A DNA stretch of 11,000 bases from Zygnema cylindricum (GCA_037447655.1 JBBHKE010001493.1:64001-75000); one strand, 5' to 3'. Shown: positions 1 through 7,754, counted from the first letter of the stretch. The notes: a model not told the origin generated them from the sequence alone. Translations and numbers: made by a program.

Positions 1-508
1 GCTCGTCATTTATTTTTCTCCCATCTTGATTGATGTAATACAGTGGTCTTTCTCTTCATAAAGATAAATATATAAATATTTGAAATCATTATGTGGATAT
101 CATGGTTTCTAAAATGAAATGAATTTCTTTTTATATACTCATGTTTTTAGGTTTAGTGTGGATATGAGCTTTGCAACTTTAACACCTCCATAAGAACTCA
201 GAGTAGGCAGCTCACACGAAGCCTCTAGGATAACCTTGATCCCTTTGTGTTTCAACAATAATAACTCCTACCTTGGCAGACAAAAACTTTGACCACCTTC
301 ACCCTTGTAAAGGCAAGACTCCTTTGAGTCGATAGCAAAAAGAATCTCTGAATTTTCTCCCTTGAGCAATAAGTTATGAAGTGTCAAAGTTGACCTTTTG
401 TACACAAGCTCTCTGTGAGAGAGGGTCCAATCTATCAAATTTTTCTAAGTCCTATCTTTCTCTAAAACTCTATCTATTGAAGTACGGCACCAATGATAAT
501 AGTGTATC

Positions 509-545
509 GTATATAAAGGTACAGGTGTCGTTGTACTTTATATAC
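509..545. repeat. Short inverted repeat containing TATAAAG
   Basis: The arms at 509-523 and 532-545 are complementary over 14 pairs with a single one-base bulge, around an 8-base loop. Each arm contains TATATAAAG or its complement. No target-site duplication or larger terminal repeat was recognised around it, so a MITE is not supported. It could be a chance hairpin or part of an old promoter. Confidence 0.45.
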
Positions 546-555
546 AACCATTGTG

Positions 556-584
556 TGACATGGCCAAAAAGTCGACACATGTCA
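556..584. repeat. Short inverted repeat TGACATG...CATGTCA
   Basis: Perfect 7-bp arms at 556-562 and 578-584 enclose a 15-base loop that contains GTCGAC. It lies 10 bp after the hairpin at 509-545. No function can be assigned. Confidence 0.35.
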
Positions 585-879
585 TTTTTGGATTCGTTCC
601 TGGAATCCCCGGAGATGTCGTCCGTCGACCGCAAACCACCAAAAACCTATTGCGCGATCTCGACATGCTTCGTGGCCGTCCGATTAAGCTGGATTAAAAT
701 CGTGGTCGTCATAAATACGTGCGCAATATTTGTTTAGCCTTCGAAACAAAATGCGCGGTAACCGTTTCGGATGTGGCGTACGCTGTACATTACAAACTGT
801 ATCTATGTCTAAATATCCCGTTGAATGAAGATAGCCGACGTGTTAACATTTAAATAACTATCAAACCCTATATCATATA

Positions 880-960
880 TCTCTGGTTTAGACTAGTTGG
901 CTAAGGCTACCGGTTACTTTGGCCGGACAGTAGGTATCAGGTTCAAATCTTGGGCCCGCC
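880..960 (+). repeat. tRNA-derived SINE-like head (Pol III A and B boxes)
   Basis: The segment 889-900 reads TAGACTAGTTGG, which fits 11 of 12 positions of the Pol III A box (TRGCNNAGYNGG). The segment 940-950 reads GGTTCAAATCT, a full match to the B box (GGTTCRANYCY). The starts are 51 bp apart in the right order, a spacing usual for plant tRNA-derived SINEs. A T-arm-like fold can be drawn around the B box, and GCCCGCCA follows where a tRNA 3' end would lie. The 5' acceptor strand does not pair, so this is not an intact tRNA gene. The 3' end of the SINE, any A/T tail and any target-site duplication could not be found. It lies just outside, or partly under, the copia LTR. Confidence 0.55.
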
Positions 961-995
961 AAGTTTATTTTGGTAAAATCTACTAACCTAACATC

Positions 996-1164
996 TGTCC
1001 CCGCCGAGATAGCATAGGCGGCCATGGCTCTATCTCCCTCTCCAACTTTTATTGACTGCGAAAAGTGTGGGAGCTGGAGAAAGGAGTTAGAGGCAGACTG
1101 TCTGTGCTTCTTTTCTAGATTTTACAAAACCTAGAAAATACGAAAATAACCTTTAAGTTCTACA
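996..1164 (-). mobile_element. 3' LTR of the host copia element (outer end uncertain)
   Basis: The inner edge is clear. On the minus strand the polypurine tract AAGGGGAG is followed at once by TGTAGAAC at 1164, the usual TG start of an LTR. The outer end is a guess, because the matching 5' LTR lies beyond the right edge of the window. A TGT at 996, giving an ACA end on the minus strand, would make an LTR of about 169 bp. Inside are an AATAAA signal and an 8-bp hairpin (1111-1118 with 1131-1138). If the true end lies further left, the SINE-like promoter at 880-960 would be inside the LTR. Confidence 0.6.
1048..1053 (-). terminator. AATAAA polyadenylation signal in the copia LTR
   Basis: The minus strand reads AATAAA about 110 bp into the LTR, where polyadenylation of the copia transcript would be expected near the R/U5 border. 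This rests on sequence and position only. Confidence 0.4.
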
Positions 1165-1175
1165 CTCCCCTTATT
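1165..1175 (-). promoter_or_regulatory. Polypurine tract of the host copia element
   Basis: The minus strand reads AATAAGGGGAG and directly abuts the LTR start. It lies two bases after the stop codon of the RNase H frame (1178-1180), the usual compact arrangement at the end of copia pol. It would prime plus-strand DNA synthesis. Confidence 0.75.
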
Positions 1176-1177
1176 TT

Positions 1178-2032
1178 CTAGTCACTTTTTATTTTAAGAC
1201 CACACTTCTCCCGGCAGAAAATTAGTTTAGGGGAAGGAACAGTTTTGGTCATCATATCTGCTACCATTTCACTATTAGGTTTATACTCCAAACTGATTAT
1301 CTTGTTTTCTACTTTTTCCCTAACAAAGCTAAGTCTAATGTCCATGTGTTTGGCTTTAAAGTGATGTTTAGGATTGGCAGAAATGGCAATGGCAGCCTAA
1401 TTATCACAAAACACTTTTTGGACACCACTCTTAAGATGACCAAGCTCGCTAAGCAAAGACTTGACCCAAATTAATTCTTTTTTAGCAGAGCAAGAAGCCA
1501 TGTACTCAGCCTCCATGGTGGACTGAGCAATGACCTTTTGTTGCTTACTGCTCCAGCAGCAAGCCCCATCACCCACATACAATACATATCCAGATGTGCA
1601 TCTCTTCATAGGAGCATCCCCATAGCTGGCATCACTCCAAGTGACATCTCCAGATGTGCATCTCTTCATAGGAGCATCCCCATAGCTGGCATCACTCCAA
1701 GTGGTGATGTCAGTATTATTCCCACCCAAATGCAACCATAGATTTCTAGTCCCTATGAGATATCTAAGGACACTCTTAGCTTCCTCCCAATCTTTCTTAG
1801 TGGGAGCATTTAGACTCCTACTTAGTACTCCTACAGCTGCGGCTATGTCCGGACGGGTACAATTCATGAAATATATTAGGCTGCCCACTACTTGTCTATA
1901 AGGGATGGTCTGCATAAATCTTTTCTCTTCCGGGCCTACCTCATCATCTAAGATAATAACTCCCTCTTCCTCACTCCCCTCACTTCCTTTCTTTAATTCC
2001 ATAGGAGTGGTACAACTATTAGCTTTGTCCAT
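1178..2032 (-). pseudogene. pol: Copia pol: connection and RNase H, broken
   Basis: This is the C-terminal part of pol. RNase H would degrade the RNA strand of the RNA/DNA hybrid during reverse transcription. The frame opens after the stop at 2033-2035 and runs through a tether region (VVGSLIYFMNCTRPDI, residues 48-63) into RNase H. The SDASYGD motif carries the first catalytic Asp, MEAEY carries the Glu (residue 174) and FCDN carries the next Asp (residue 210). A TAG at 1397-1399 interrupts just after FCDN. Past it the same frame stays open through a VADMMTK motif, typical of the copia C-terminus, to a natural TAG at 1178-1180. An in-frame 60-bp duplication doubles the first catalytic motif (residues 111-130 and 131-150), which should disturb the fold. 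Confidence 0.88.
1589..1703. repeat. 60-bp tandem duplication inside RNase H
   Basis: The segments 1589-1643 and 1649-1703 are identical over 55 bp at a period of exactly 60 bp. The duplication adds 20 codons in frame and repeats the TWSDASYGDAPMKRCTSG block, which holds the first catalytic Asp of RNase H (residues 114 and 134 of the open frame). The lack of divergence between copies points to a recent event, gene conversion or an assembly artefact. Confidence 0.9.
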
Positions 2033-3190
2033 TTAGAATTTTTCTAATATGTTTCCAATGGCCTCTTTTTTAGTTAATCTTATTATCTTTGTGTCTCTTT
2101 CTCTCCCTACCTGAAATCCCAAAATATACCTTGCTTTTCCCATATCGTTCATCTCAAATCTTCTTTTTAGACCATTTTTCAACTTATTTATTTTATCGAT
2201 AGATTTACTTAAAACAAGCAAATCATCAACATAAATTGCAATAAAAACAATTCCTTCCTCATCTTCAAACAAATAAATTGAGTGATCTGAGCAGATCCGA
2301 ATATATCCCAAACCTGTAAAATTCTTATCGAGCTTCTTGTTCCTTTGCCAAGGCGCCTGTTTCAGCCCATACAAAGATTTCATCAATCGGCATACCTTGC
2401 TTTCCTTCCCTTGCTCCACAAATCCTTCGGGCTGTCGCATAAGAATTTCCTCTTCCAACTCTCCATGTAGGAAGGCCGTCTTGATGTCCATCTGATGCAC
2501 TTCCATGTCTTCTGCTGCCGCCATACCGAGAAGTATCCGAACCGAAGGAAACGTGATGACCAGAGCAAAAGTCTCCTCGTAGTCAATTCCCTCTTTCTGG
2601 GTAAATCCCTTCGCCACTAACTGAGCCTTGTAGCGCTCAATGGTGTTATCTGGGTTGAGTTTCAGCTTAAATACCCACTTACACCCAATTGGCTTCCTGT
2701 CAGGAGGACAATCCACCAATTCCCATGTATCGGCCGCCATAATTAAGGCCATCTCCTTATTAATGGCTGTCTTCCACCGGTTTCATTCAGGACAAGTCAT
2801 TGCCTCATTATAAGTTTGAGGTTCATCAGGGTGAGACAGTTTGGTTACCTTATTGTTAACTTGTCTCTCTTGCAATCTTTTGCTGCTTCTGCCTCCTCCC
2901 TCTAACTCAGTTGCAAGAATAGATGGCTCTTTTGGATTCTTCCGAACAGTTTATACTTCTCCCGTATCCCTTGAATCCGGGTCAATTTCCACCACGTCTT
3001 CCGCTTCGGTTGGAGTTAATACTAGGGGTTCTACATTTGGGTCATTGTCGATCTGATCCATACCTGCAAGATCATCATCTTCTTGAAATCCTGGATAGTT
3101 AGGAAGCTCAAAGTAATCAGAATTTTCTAACTCAAATCTGATTTTGACTGTCTTTGTATGCTTAAAGGAATCTATAGATTTTTCCTTCAT
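2033..3190 (-). pseudogene. pol: Copia pol: reverse transcriptase, broken
   Basis: This is a Ty1/copia reverse transcriptase (RVT_2 type), which would copy element RNA into DNA in virus-like particles. The longest open part is 2033-2752 (239 codons). It shows YKAQLVAKGFTQKEGIDYEE (41-60), HQMDIKTAFLHGEL with the first catalytic Asp (89), SLYGLKQAP (127-134) and the YVDD box (174-177) with both catalytic Asp residues. The usual KQAPRQW is KQAPWQR here. Upstream, the same frame continues to about 3190 through the acidic linker before the domain, broken by TGA at 2783-2785 and TAA at 2951-2953. A TAA at 2033-2035 separates it from RNase H. The catalytic residues are kept, but the stops rule out a functional product. 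Confidence 0.9.
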
Positions 3191-4090
3191 CCATAACCAC
3201 TAGATGCTTCACGAGGATAATATCCTCTCTTTTGAGATCATAGACTCTGTATCTTTTTACATCTTCATCATATCTTAGTAGATATCCTGGTTTTCCTTTT
3301 GGGTCTAACTTCCAGTTTGATCGATGTGTGTCTAAACTGAACACTTGACTACTGGAGACCTTTAAGTGTGAAACATCTGGTTTTCGGCCTGTCCATCTCT
3401 CATAGGGTGTTTAGCCTTTTACTGTTGAAGTAAGAACTCTATTCTTAAGATAATTTGCATAGTTCATTGCTTCGGCCCAAAACTTCTTTCCTATCTTCTT
3501 ATCTGACAGCATACTCCTAATAGTATCACTATGTGTTCTATTTAATCTTTCAGCTACACCATTCTGCTCAAGATTTTCAAGAACTCTCTTTTGGTGTTGC
3601 ACTCCATCTTCTCTCAAAAAATCCTCAAATTGGTTAGAGGTATACTCTCCACCATTGTCACTCCTTACTCTCTTGATTGGGGTTTCATGGAGTTTTTCAC
3701 TCAATGCTTTATATCGTTTAAAACATTCATGAGCCTCTGACTTATTTTTCAAAAAATACACCCTGGAATACCGAGACCAATCATCGGTGATAATCATCAT
3801 AAATCTCTTCCCCCCGGGTGATGGCACTCTGGCCGGCCCCCAAATATCTGTGTGTACTAAATCTAGAATCTTTTCTCCCTTATAGGTGGCAGTTTTTGGG
3901 AAAGGTAACCTGTGTGCTTTACCTTGAGAACATCCACTACAATCACTGAAATTCTCACTTTCACCGAATTGAATCCCTTCCACTACTCCCATCTTTTTCA
4001 TTTCTCTTAACTTATCTAGATGCACATGACCAAGCCTCTTATGCCACAACATTATATCATGAACACCTAGCAAAATAAAGTTTCTTCTTT
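3191..4090 (-). pseudogene. pol: Copia pol: integrase, broken
   Basis: This is a copia integrase, which would insert element DNA into the chromosome. The open frame at 3411-4094 (227 codons) begins inside the domain. It shows the zinc-binding H18-X4-H23 and C52-X2-C55, then the catalytic core with D83 (HTDIWGP), D146 (RSDNGGEY) and E182 (NGVAERLNRT). D146 and E182 are 35 residues apart, the classic D,D(35)E spacing. The ATG at 4094 is not a true start, because the domain is an internal part of a polyprotein. A TAA at 3411-3413 breaks the frame, which then continues unchanged through the TPYERWTGRKP segment and a conserved C-terminal segment (3162-3344). Near 3165-3190 a one-base frameshift leads into the reverse transcriptase frame. 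Confidence 0.9.
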
Positions 4091-4173
4091 TCATTGCTTA
4101 AAATCAGCCTAAACATCCCTGGGCTACCTTTTTCAGCAGTGAAATAAACTTCCTCCTCAAAACTAGCAGTAAA
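4070..4173 (-). pseudogene. pol: Protease-integrase linker, left of the insertion
   Basis: This short piece joins the protease frame (interrupted at 10012) to the integrase. Read from 4173, the frame set by the protease continues for about 30 codons (including EEEVYFTAEKGSPGMFRL). It then reaches a stop near 4054, while the integrase frame is open one base out of phase. A one-base frameshift therefore lies around 4070-4090. The five bases at its right end are the target-site duplication. Confidence 0.75.
4169..4173. repeat. Left target-site duplication GTAAA
   Basis: GTAAA directly precedes the TGTTGTT start of the nested element. The same five bases follow its AACAACA end at 10012-10016. 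Five bp is the usual length for LTR-element integrase. Confidence 0.9.
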
Positions 4174-4289
4174 TGTTGTTCTTTGGTCTAAAATAGACCG
4201 CAGAAGCCACCCAAACTATCATGCAAAAAGCTAAGCAAAAATAGGTCGACGAACAATCATTTGAAATGCATCCTCCATTTAACATACAA

Positions 4290-4383
4290 CAACATTTAGG
4301 GTTTCATGGAATAATCAACATAAATAAACCCTATGACAACATCTAAGGTTTGATGGAATAATCGACATAAACAAACCCTAGGA
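4290..4383. repeat. 47-bp imperfect tandem repeat within the LTR
   Basis: The units 4290-4336 and 4337-4383 match at 41 of 47 positions. Each carries an AGGTTT or GGGTTT motif near its start and AAACCCTA near its end, so each unit is also partly self-complementary. The pair is present at the same offset in the other two LTRs (6547-6640 and 8804-8897). In element orientation it lies downstream of the TATA box, in R/U5. Confidence 0.8.
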
Positions 4384-4600
4384 CAAATGCATAAACAATG
4401 CATATCAAACATATATAAAACAACATAAATAAATAATAACAAAAGAGTGCAATCTCACATAAACATTAAATAAAGAAAAGTATACCAATAAACACATTTA
4501 CCCAAATGCATGACCTAATCGGCAACCCTAAAAGTTTACATCTTCGGTCCCCACTTTACTAACCAGCATTGATGATTAAATTCCTAACAAAGCTCATTCC

Positions 4601-4608
4601 TATATATA
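4601..4608 (-). promoter_or_regulatory. LTR TATA box (LTR 1)
   Basis: The minus strand reads TATATATAGG, a good plant TATA box. It lies about 890 bp into the LTR, leaving about 430 bp for R and U5. Identical boxes sit at 6858-6865 and 9115-9122. The one in LTR 3 (9115-9122) would drive a full-length transcript, because LTR 3 is the 5' LTR. Confidence 0.5.
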
Positions 4609-4684
4609 CACTTGTGAGCTGTCAATGAATCACTAAGTGTCAAAATAACCAAAGTAAATTACATAACTGTCACTAAATCAAACT

Positions 4685-4729
4685 AATCGTAAGCGTACAC
4701 CTGAGAGTCGAGCAATCGTAAGCGTACAC
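4685..4729. repeat. Paired 16-bp direct repeats AATCGTAAGCGTACAC
   Basis: The copies are at 4685-4700 and 4714-4729, 29 bp apart, within 130 bp upstream of the TATA box in element orientation. This is a typical place for duplicated enhancer motifs. In LTR 3 three substitutions (9212, 9224, 9236) fall in or between the copies, so the pair is intact only in LTRs 1 and 2. Confidence 0.7.
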
Positions 4730-4906
4730 TTGTCTACAAGTATGATATTGTACACACACAAATTAAACTATCAAAACCCTAATTGATCACTTAAATATAA
4801 ACATCATAATCAACACTAATTTATAATAACGCAAAAGACAAAACAATGTTACTCCAAATATTTACACCGACGCATCCACATATCCGCGTCATAAGTGACA
4901 ACTTGC

Positions 4907-5155
4907 TTAGTCACTTGTCGATAAGTCCACGTAGTGAACCGACATCGCATATGTACGGTCCACTAGATAATGTGTCATAAAAACAATGTGGTCCCTTAAA
5001 AATATCGGCGGACGTCGTCCGCCCTCCACGTGTACCTCAAACAACTTGCCGAAATCAATTCGTACGATCCAAATCCTGTCCGTACCGAAATCACGTACTT
5101 CGTCATAAATGGGCCTTGTCGCATTTAAGGTACACGTCATTTTCGATAAATGCAT
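4907..5155 (-). other. Small conserved ORF in LTR U3 (82 codons), function unknown
   Basis: This 82-codon frame begins MHLSKMTCTLNATRPIYDEV and lies wholly in U3 upstream of the TATA box. It is open in all three LTRs (also 7164-7412 and 9421-9669), with one amino-acid change, Gly to Asp, in LTR 3. Conservation is expected anyway, because the LTRs are nearly identical, so it is weak evidence for coding. No domain, signal peptide or membrane segment is recognised. It could be a chance frame, or a captured host fragment, given the locally high CpG content. Confidence 0.2.
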
Positions 5156-5427
5156 GTCGCAATAAGCGACAACTTAAAGTACACCTGTCAAATACGACGC
5201 TCCGTACCGGCGGTGTCCCATGTAATAAATTTCATCTGTCGCATTATGTTTCGTACGTGCGACGTACCATTTGATCTTCGTCGATTATCTCACGTCGGAT
5301 TGCTTCGCGATCCGCCGTCCATTTCCTCTCACATTTCGCGCCACTCAATTACTCCATTAATTTTATGTGTACATTTAATTCCCCAATCCATAAATCCTTT
5401 CGAACCTCCACAATATATCGCGTAAAT

Positions 5428-5478
5428 GCGTACGCACGAAACATCGCGTACGCACGAAACGATGTGTTCGCACGAAAC
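5428..5478. repeat. Three GCACGAAAC motifs at an 18-bp period (U3 edge)
   Basis: GCACGAAAC occurs at 5434-5442, 5452-5460 and 5470-5478, exactly 18 bp apart. The first two copies extend to GCGTACGCACGAAAC. In element orientation this is the first 70 bp of U3. Short tandem motifs in U3 often act as enhancers in plant LTR elements, but that role is inferred here. The same cluster is present in LTR 2 and LTR 3. Confidence 0.75.
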
Positions 5479-5522
5479 TAACTTTTCAAAAACAACACTC
5501 CCCCGAAAATTTAGTTTCGTGC
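5470..5522. repeat. Hairpin spanning the polypurine tract and LTR border
   Basis: The arms GCACGAAACTAA (5470-5481) and TTAGTTTCGTGC (5511-5522) are perfect 12-bp complements. After one mismatch, TTTTC (5483-5487) pairs with GAAAA (5505-5509). The 17-base loop at 5488-5504 holds the G-rich polypurine tract and the first ten bases of the LTR. The copy at the second internal-LTR border is at 7727-7779. LTR 3 has only one arm, because it ends in host DNA. Confidence 0.8.
5498..5505 (-). promoter_or_regulatory. Polypurine tract of the nested element (copy 1)
   Basis: The minus strand reads CGGGGGAG directly before the LTR start TGTTG. This is the main evidence for the element's orientation. The plus-strand sequence before the opposite LTR border is not a purine tract. 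A second copy is at 7755-7762. Confidence 0.75.
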
Positions 5523-5554
5523 ATCCATGATGCCACGTCATCATCTGTCACACT

Positions 5555-5695
5555 TCATAAAACTACGTCATCAGCTGTCACCACTGTCACCTTTTGCTGT
5601 CTCCTCCATCTGAATCTACCAAAATGCCTCCGATAAAAGTTTCCCACTTGTTCCACCAACGCTTCCGTTGTCTCCATATACCATCCAAATTTCAT
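5555..5695 (-). other. Tiny Arg-rich ORF next to the polypurine tract (46 codons)
   Basis: On the minus strand an ATG at 5695 opens a 46-codon frame ending at TGA 5555-5557, about 50 bp before the polypurine tract, where autonomous elements carry the end of pol. The middle is basic (RRHFGRFRWRRQQK). It is repeated at 7812-7952. It may be a worn remnant of an ancestral coding region or a chance frame. No family is recognised. Confidence 0.15.
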
Positions 5696-6430
5696 AATAC
5701 ATAATATATATATATATATTTTTCATTTTCCGATTACAACAAAATAATTCCTTCCAATATCTAAATCCGGATCTACATTCCCAAAATTCTATCACAAATC
5801 AACTAAAAATTAAAGCCAAATTATCACACTAATAATATATCCCCGCTCAAATAATTCCTACCTCATTATAACAAATCTAGATTTCAATAATAATTTTTCT
5901 TTTCTTTTCATGAACTATCAAATCCCAAAATTTCCCATAAAAATTCATATAACAAATAGTATTTTCCCAAAAATTCTAATAATGTCACATTTCCCAAAAA
6001 TTTCCAACAACTCAAAATCTACATTACAAATCCAATTTTCAACAATCATTGATCCACAAAATTTGGATCTCTCCACCATATGTCAAAACTCCCCCTTCCG
6101 GATCTCTCTCCCCCAAACGTCGAATCTCCACCTTCCACATCTCTCCATCAAACGAATATGTATTTTCCAAAAAATAAAATATCATTTCTCATAATTAATC
6201 ATTTTCATTGAGGGTAGACATTTCGGCACTCTCACTAAGTTAACCCTTGGGGCGATGCAAGATTAAACTCGGCACATACCAACACTATGATAAGGCCGAT
6301 CTCATGGGTACACAGACACCAATACTGCAATACAACCAGCAAGGACAATATTAACCCGCTACAATGCGTGTGATACAAACCTATCTCGACTTAACCTAAC
6401 ATATGATAGATGGGGTGTGGGCCCATAACC

Positions 6431-7754
6431 TGTTGTTCTTTGGTCTAAAATAGACCGCAGAAGCCACCCAAACTATCATGCAAAAAGCTAAGCAAAAATA
6501 GGTCGACGAACAATCATTTGAAATGCATCCTCCATTTAACATACAACAACATTTAGGGTTTCATGGAATAATCAACATAAATAAACCCTATGACAACATC
6601 TAAGGTTTGATGGAATAATCGACATAAACAAACCCTAGGACAAATGCATAAACAATGCATATCAAACATATATAAAACAACGTAAATAAATAATAACAAA
6701 AGAGTGCAATCTCACATAAACATTAAATAAAGAAAAGTATACCAATAAACACATTTACCCAAATGCATGACCTAATCGGCAACCCTAAAAGTTTACATCT
6801 TCGGTCCCCACTTTACTAACCAGCATTGATGATTAAATTCCTAACAAAGCTCATTCCTATATATACACTTGTGAGCTGTCAATGAATCACTAAGTGTCAA
6901 AATAACCAAAGTAAATTACATAACTGTCACTAAATCAAACTAATCGTAAGCGTACACCTGAGAGTCGAGCAATCGTAAGCGTACACTTGTCTACAAGTAT
7001 GATATTGTACACACACAAATTAAACTATCAAAACCCTAATTGATCACTTAAATATAAACATCATAATCAACACTAATTTATAATAACGCAAAAGACAAAA
7101 CAATGTTACTCCAAATATTTACACCGACGCATCCACATATCCGCGTCATAAGTGACAACTTGCTTAGTCACTTGTCGATAAGTCCACGTAGTGAACCGAC
7201 ATCGCATATGTACGGTCCACTAGATAATGTGTCATAAAAACAATGTGGTCCCTTAAAAATATCGGCGGACGTCGTCCGCCCTCCACGTGTACCTCAAACA
7301 ACTTGCCGAAATCAATTCGTACGATCCAAATCCTGTCCGTACCGAAATCACGTACTTCGTCATAAATGGGCCTTGTCGCATTTAAGGTACACGTCATTTT
7401 CGATAAATGCATGTCGCAATAAGCGACAACTTAAAGTACACCTGTCAAATACGACGCTCCGTACCGGCGGTGTCCCATGTAATAAATTTCATCTGTCGCA
7501 TTATGTTTCGTACGTGCGACGTACCATTTGATCTTCGTCGATTATCTCACGTCGGATTGCTTCGCGATCCGCCGTCCATTTCCTCTCACATTTCGCGCCA
7601 CTCAATTACTCCATTAATTTTATGTGTACATTTAATTCCCCAATCCATAAATCCTTTCGAACCTCCACAATATATCGCGTAAATGCGTACGCACGAAACA
7701 TCGCGTACGCACGAAACGATGTGTTCGCACGAAACTAACTTTTCAAAAACAACA
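6431..7754 (-). repeat. LTR 2 (middle LTR, apparently recombinant)
   Basis: This is a 1324-bp LTR with internal-domain sequence on both sides, which an ordinary LTR element never has. At 6682 it carries G as in LTR 3 (LTR 1 has A). At the six sites further right (6955, 6967, 6979, 7306, 7471, 7530) it carries the LTR 1 base and not that of LTR 3. A switch from LTR 3 type to LTR 1 type within 6683-6954 explains all seven sites. Confidence 0.9.

Larger units (their letters stand above)
1..880. other. No supported gene; unassigned flanking DNA
   Basis: I see no gene that I can support here. The longest open frame is a 118-codon plus-strand frame at 381-737, with no recognisable domain and a composition rich in Ser, Cys and Val, typical of a chance frame. 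The left part (1-480) is AT-rich. The part from about 580 to 830 has many more CpG dinucleotides. On the minus strand, about 140-325 reads as a weak exon-like frame broken by one stop beside a GTAGG donor-like site, but it matches no family I know. Two short inverted repeats are listed separately. This may be older intergenic or repeat DNA that the copia element inserted into. Confidence 0.5.
4174..5497 (-). repeat. LTR 1 (left; 3' LTR in element orientation)
   Basis: This is a 1324-bp LTR, with TG...CA ends. By my reading it differs from LTR 2 only at 4425 (A here, G in LTR 2 at 6682 and LTR 3 at 8939). On the minus strand U3 comes first (high coordinates), the TATA box lies at 4601-4608, and R/U5 occupy the last 400 bp or so. 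The left 600 bp is AT-rich and carries several AAACCCTA-like motifs. The right 600 bp is rich in CpG. Confidence 0.92.
5498..6430 (-). mobile_element. Internal domain, copy 1 (933 bp, non-coding)
   Basis: This segment lies between LTR 1 and LTR 2. In element orientation it starts at 6430 with GGTTATGGGCCCACACCCC, crosses a moderately GC-rich leader (6200-6430), then a very AT-rich stretch (about 5690-6200) with an (AT)n run near 5702-5720, and ends at the polypurine tract. It encodes no retrotransposon protein. A plus-strand 94-codon frame at 5910-6194 is a low-complexity product of the AT-rich sequence. I noticed no difference from copy 2. It includes a 17-bp imperfect direct repeat (5535-5551 and 5565-5581) with ACGTCATC cores. 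Confidence 0.85.

Noticed and set aside
140-325. Exon-like frame on the minus strand with a donor-like GTAGG
   Set aside because: It is short, contains one stop and matches no family I recognise. The splice-like site could be chance.
381-737. 118-codon plus-strand ORF in the left flank
   Set aside because: No recognisable domain, unusual composition and no supporting context. It spans two inverted repeats and is probably a chance frame.
880-960. Intact tRNA gene
   Set aside because: The A and B boxes are good, but the acceptor stem does not pair and no complete cloverleaf with an anticodon arm could be drawn.
4290-4780. Telomere-like AAACCCTA motifs as an interstitial telomeric repeat
   Set aside because: The motifs are scattered single copies in both orientations and not a tandem run. 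They are better seen as telo-box-like promoter motifs or chance.
5150-5425. 91-codon plus-strand ORF in the LTR and its copies
   Set aside because: It lies antisense to the element and resembles no known family. It is conserved only because the LTRs are nearly identical.
5702-5720. (AT)n run as a possible origin or promoter
   Set aside because: A simple microsatellite within an AT-rich interior. Nothing nearby supports a function.
5910-6194. 94-codon plus-strand ORF in the internal domain (repeated at 8167-8451)
   Set aside because: Low-complexity Ile/Ser/Asn/Phe sequence from AT-rich DNA, on the strand opposite to the element. No domain is recognised.
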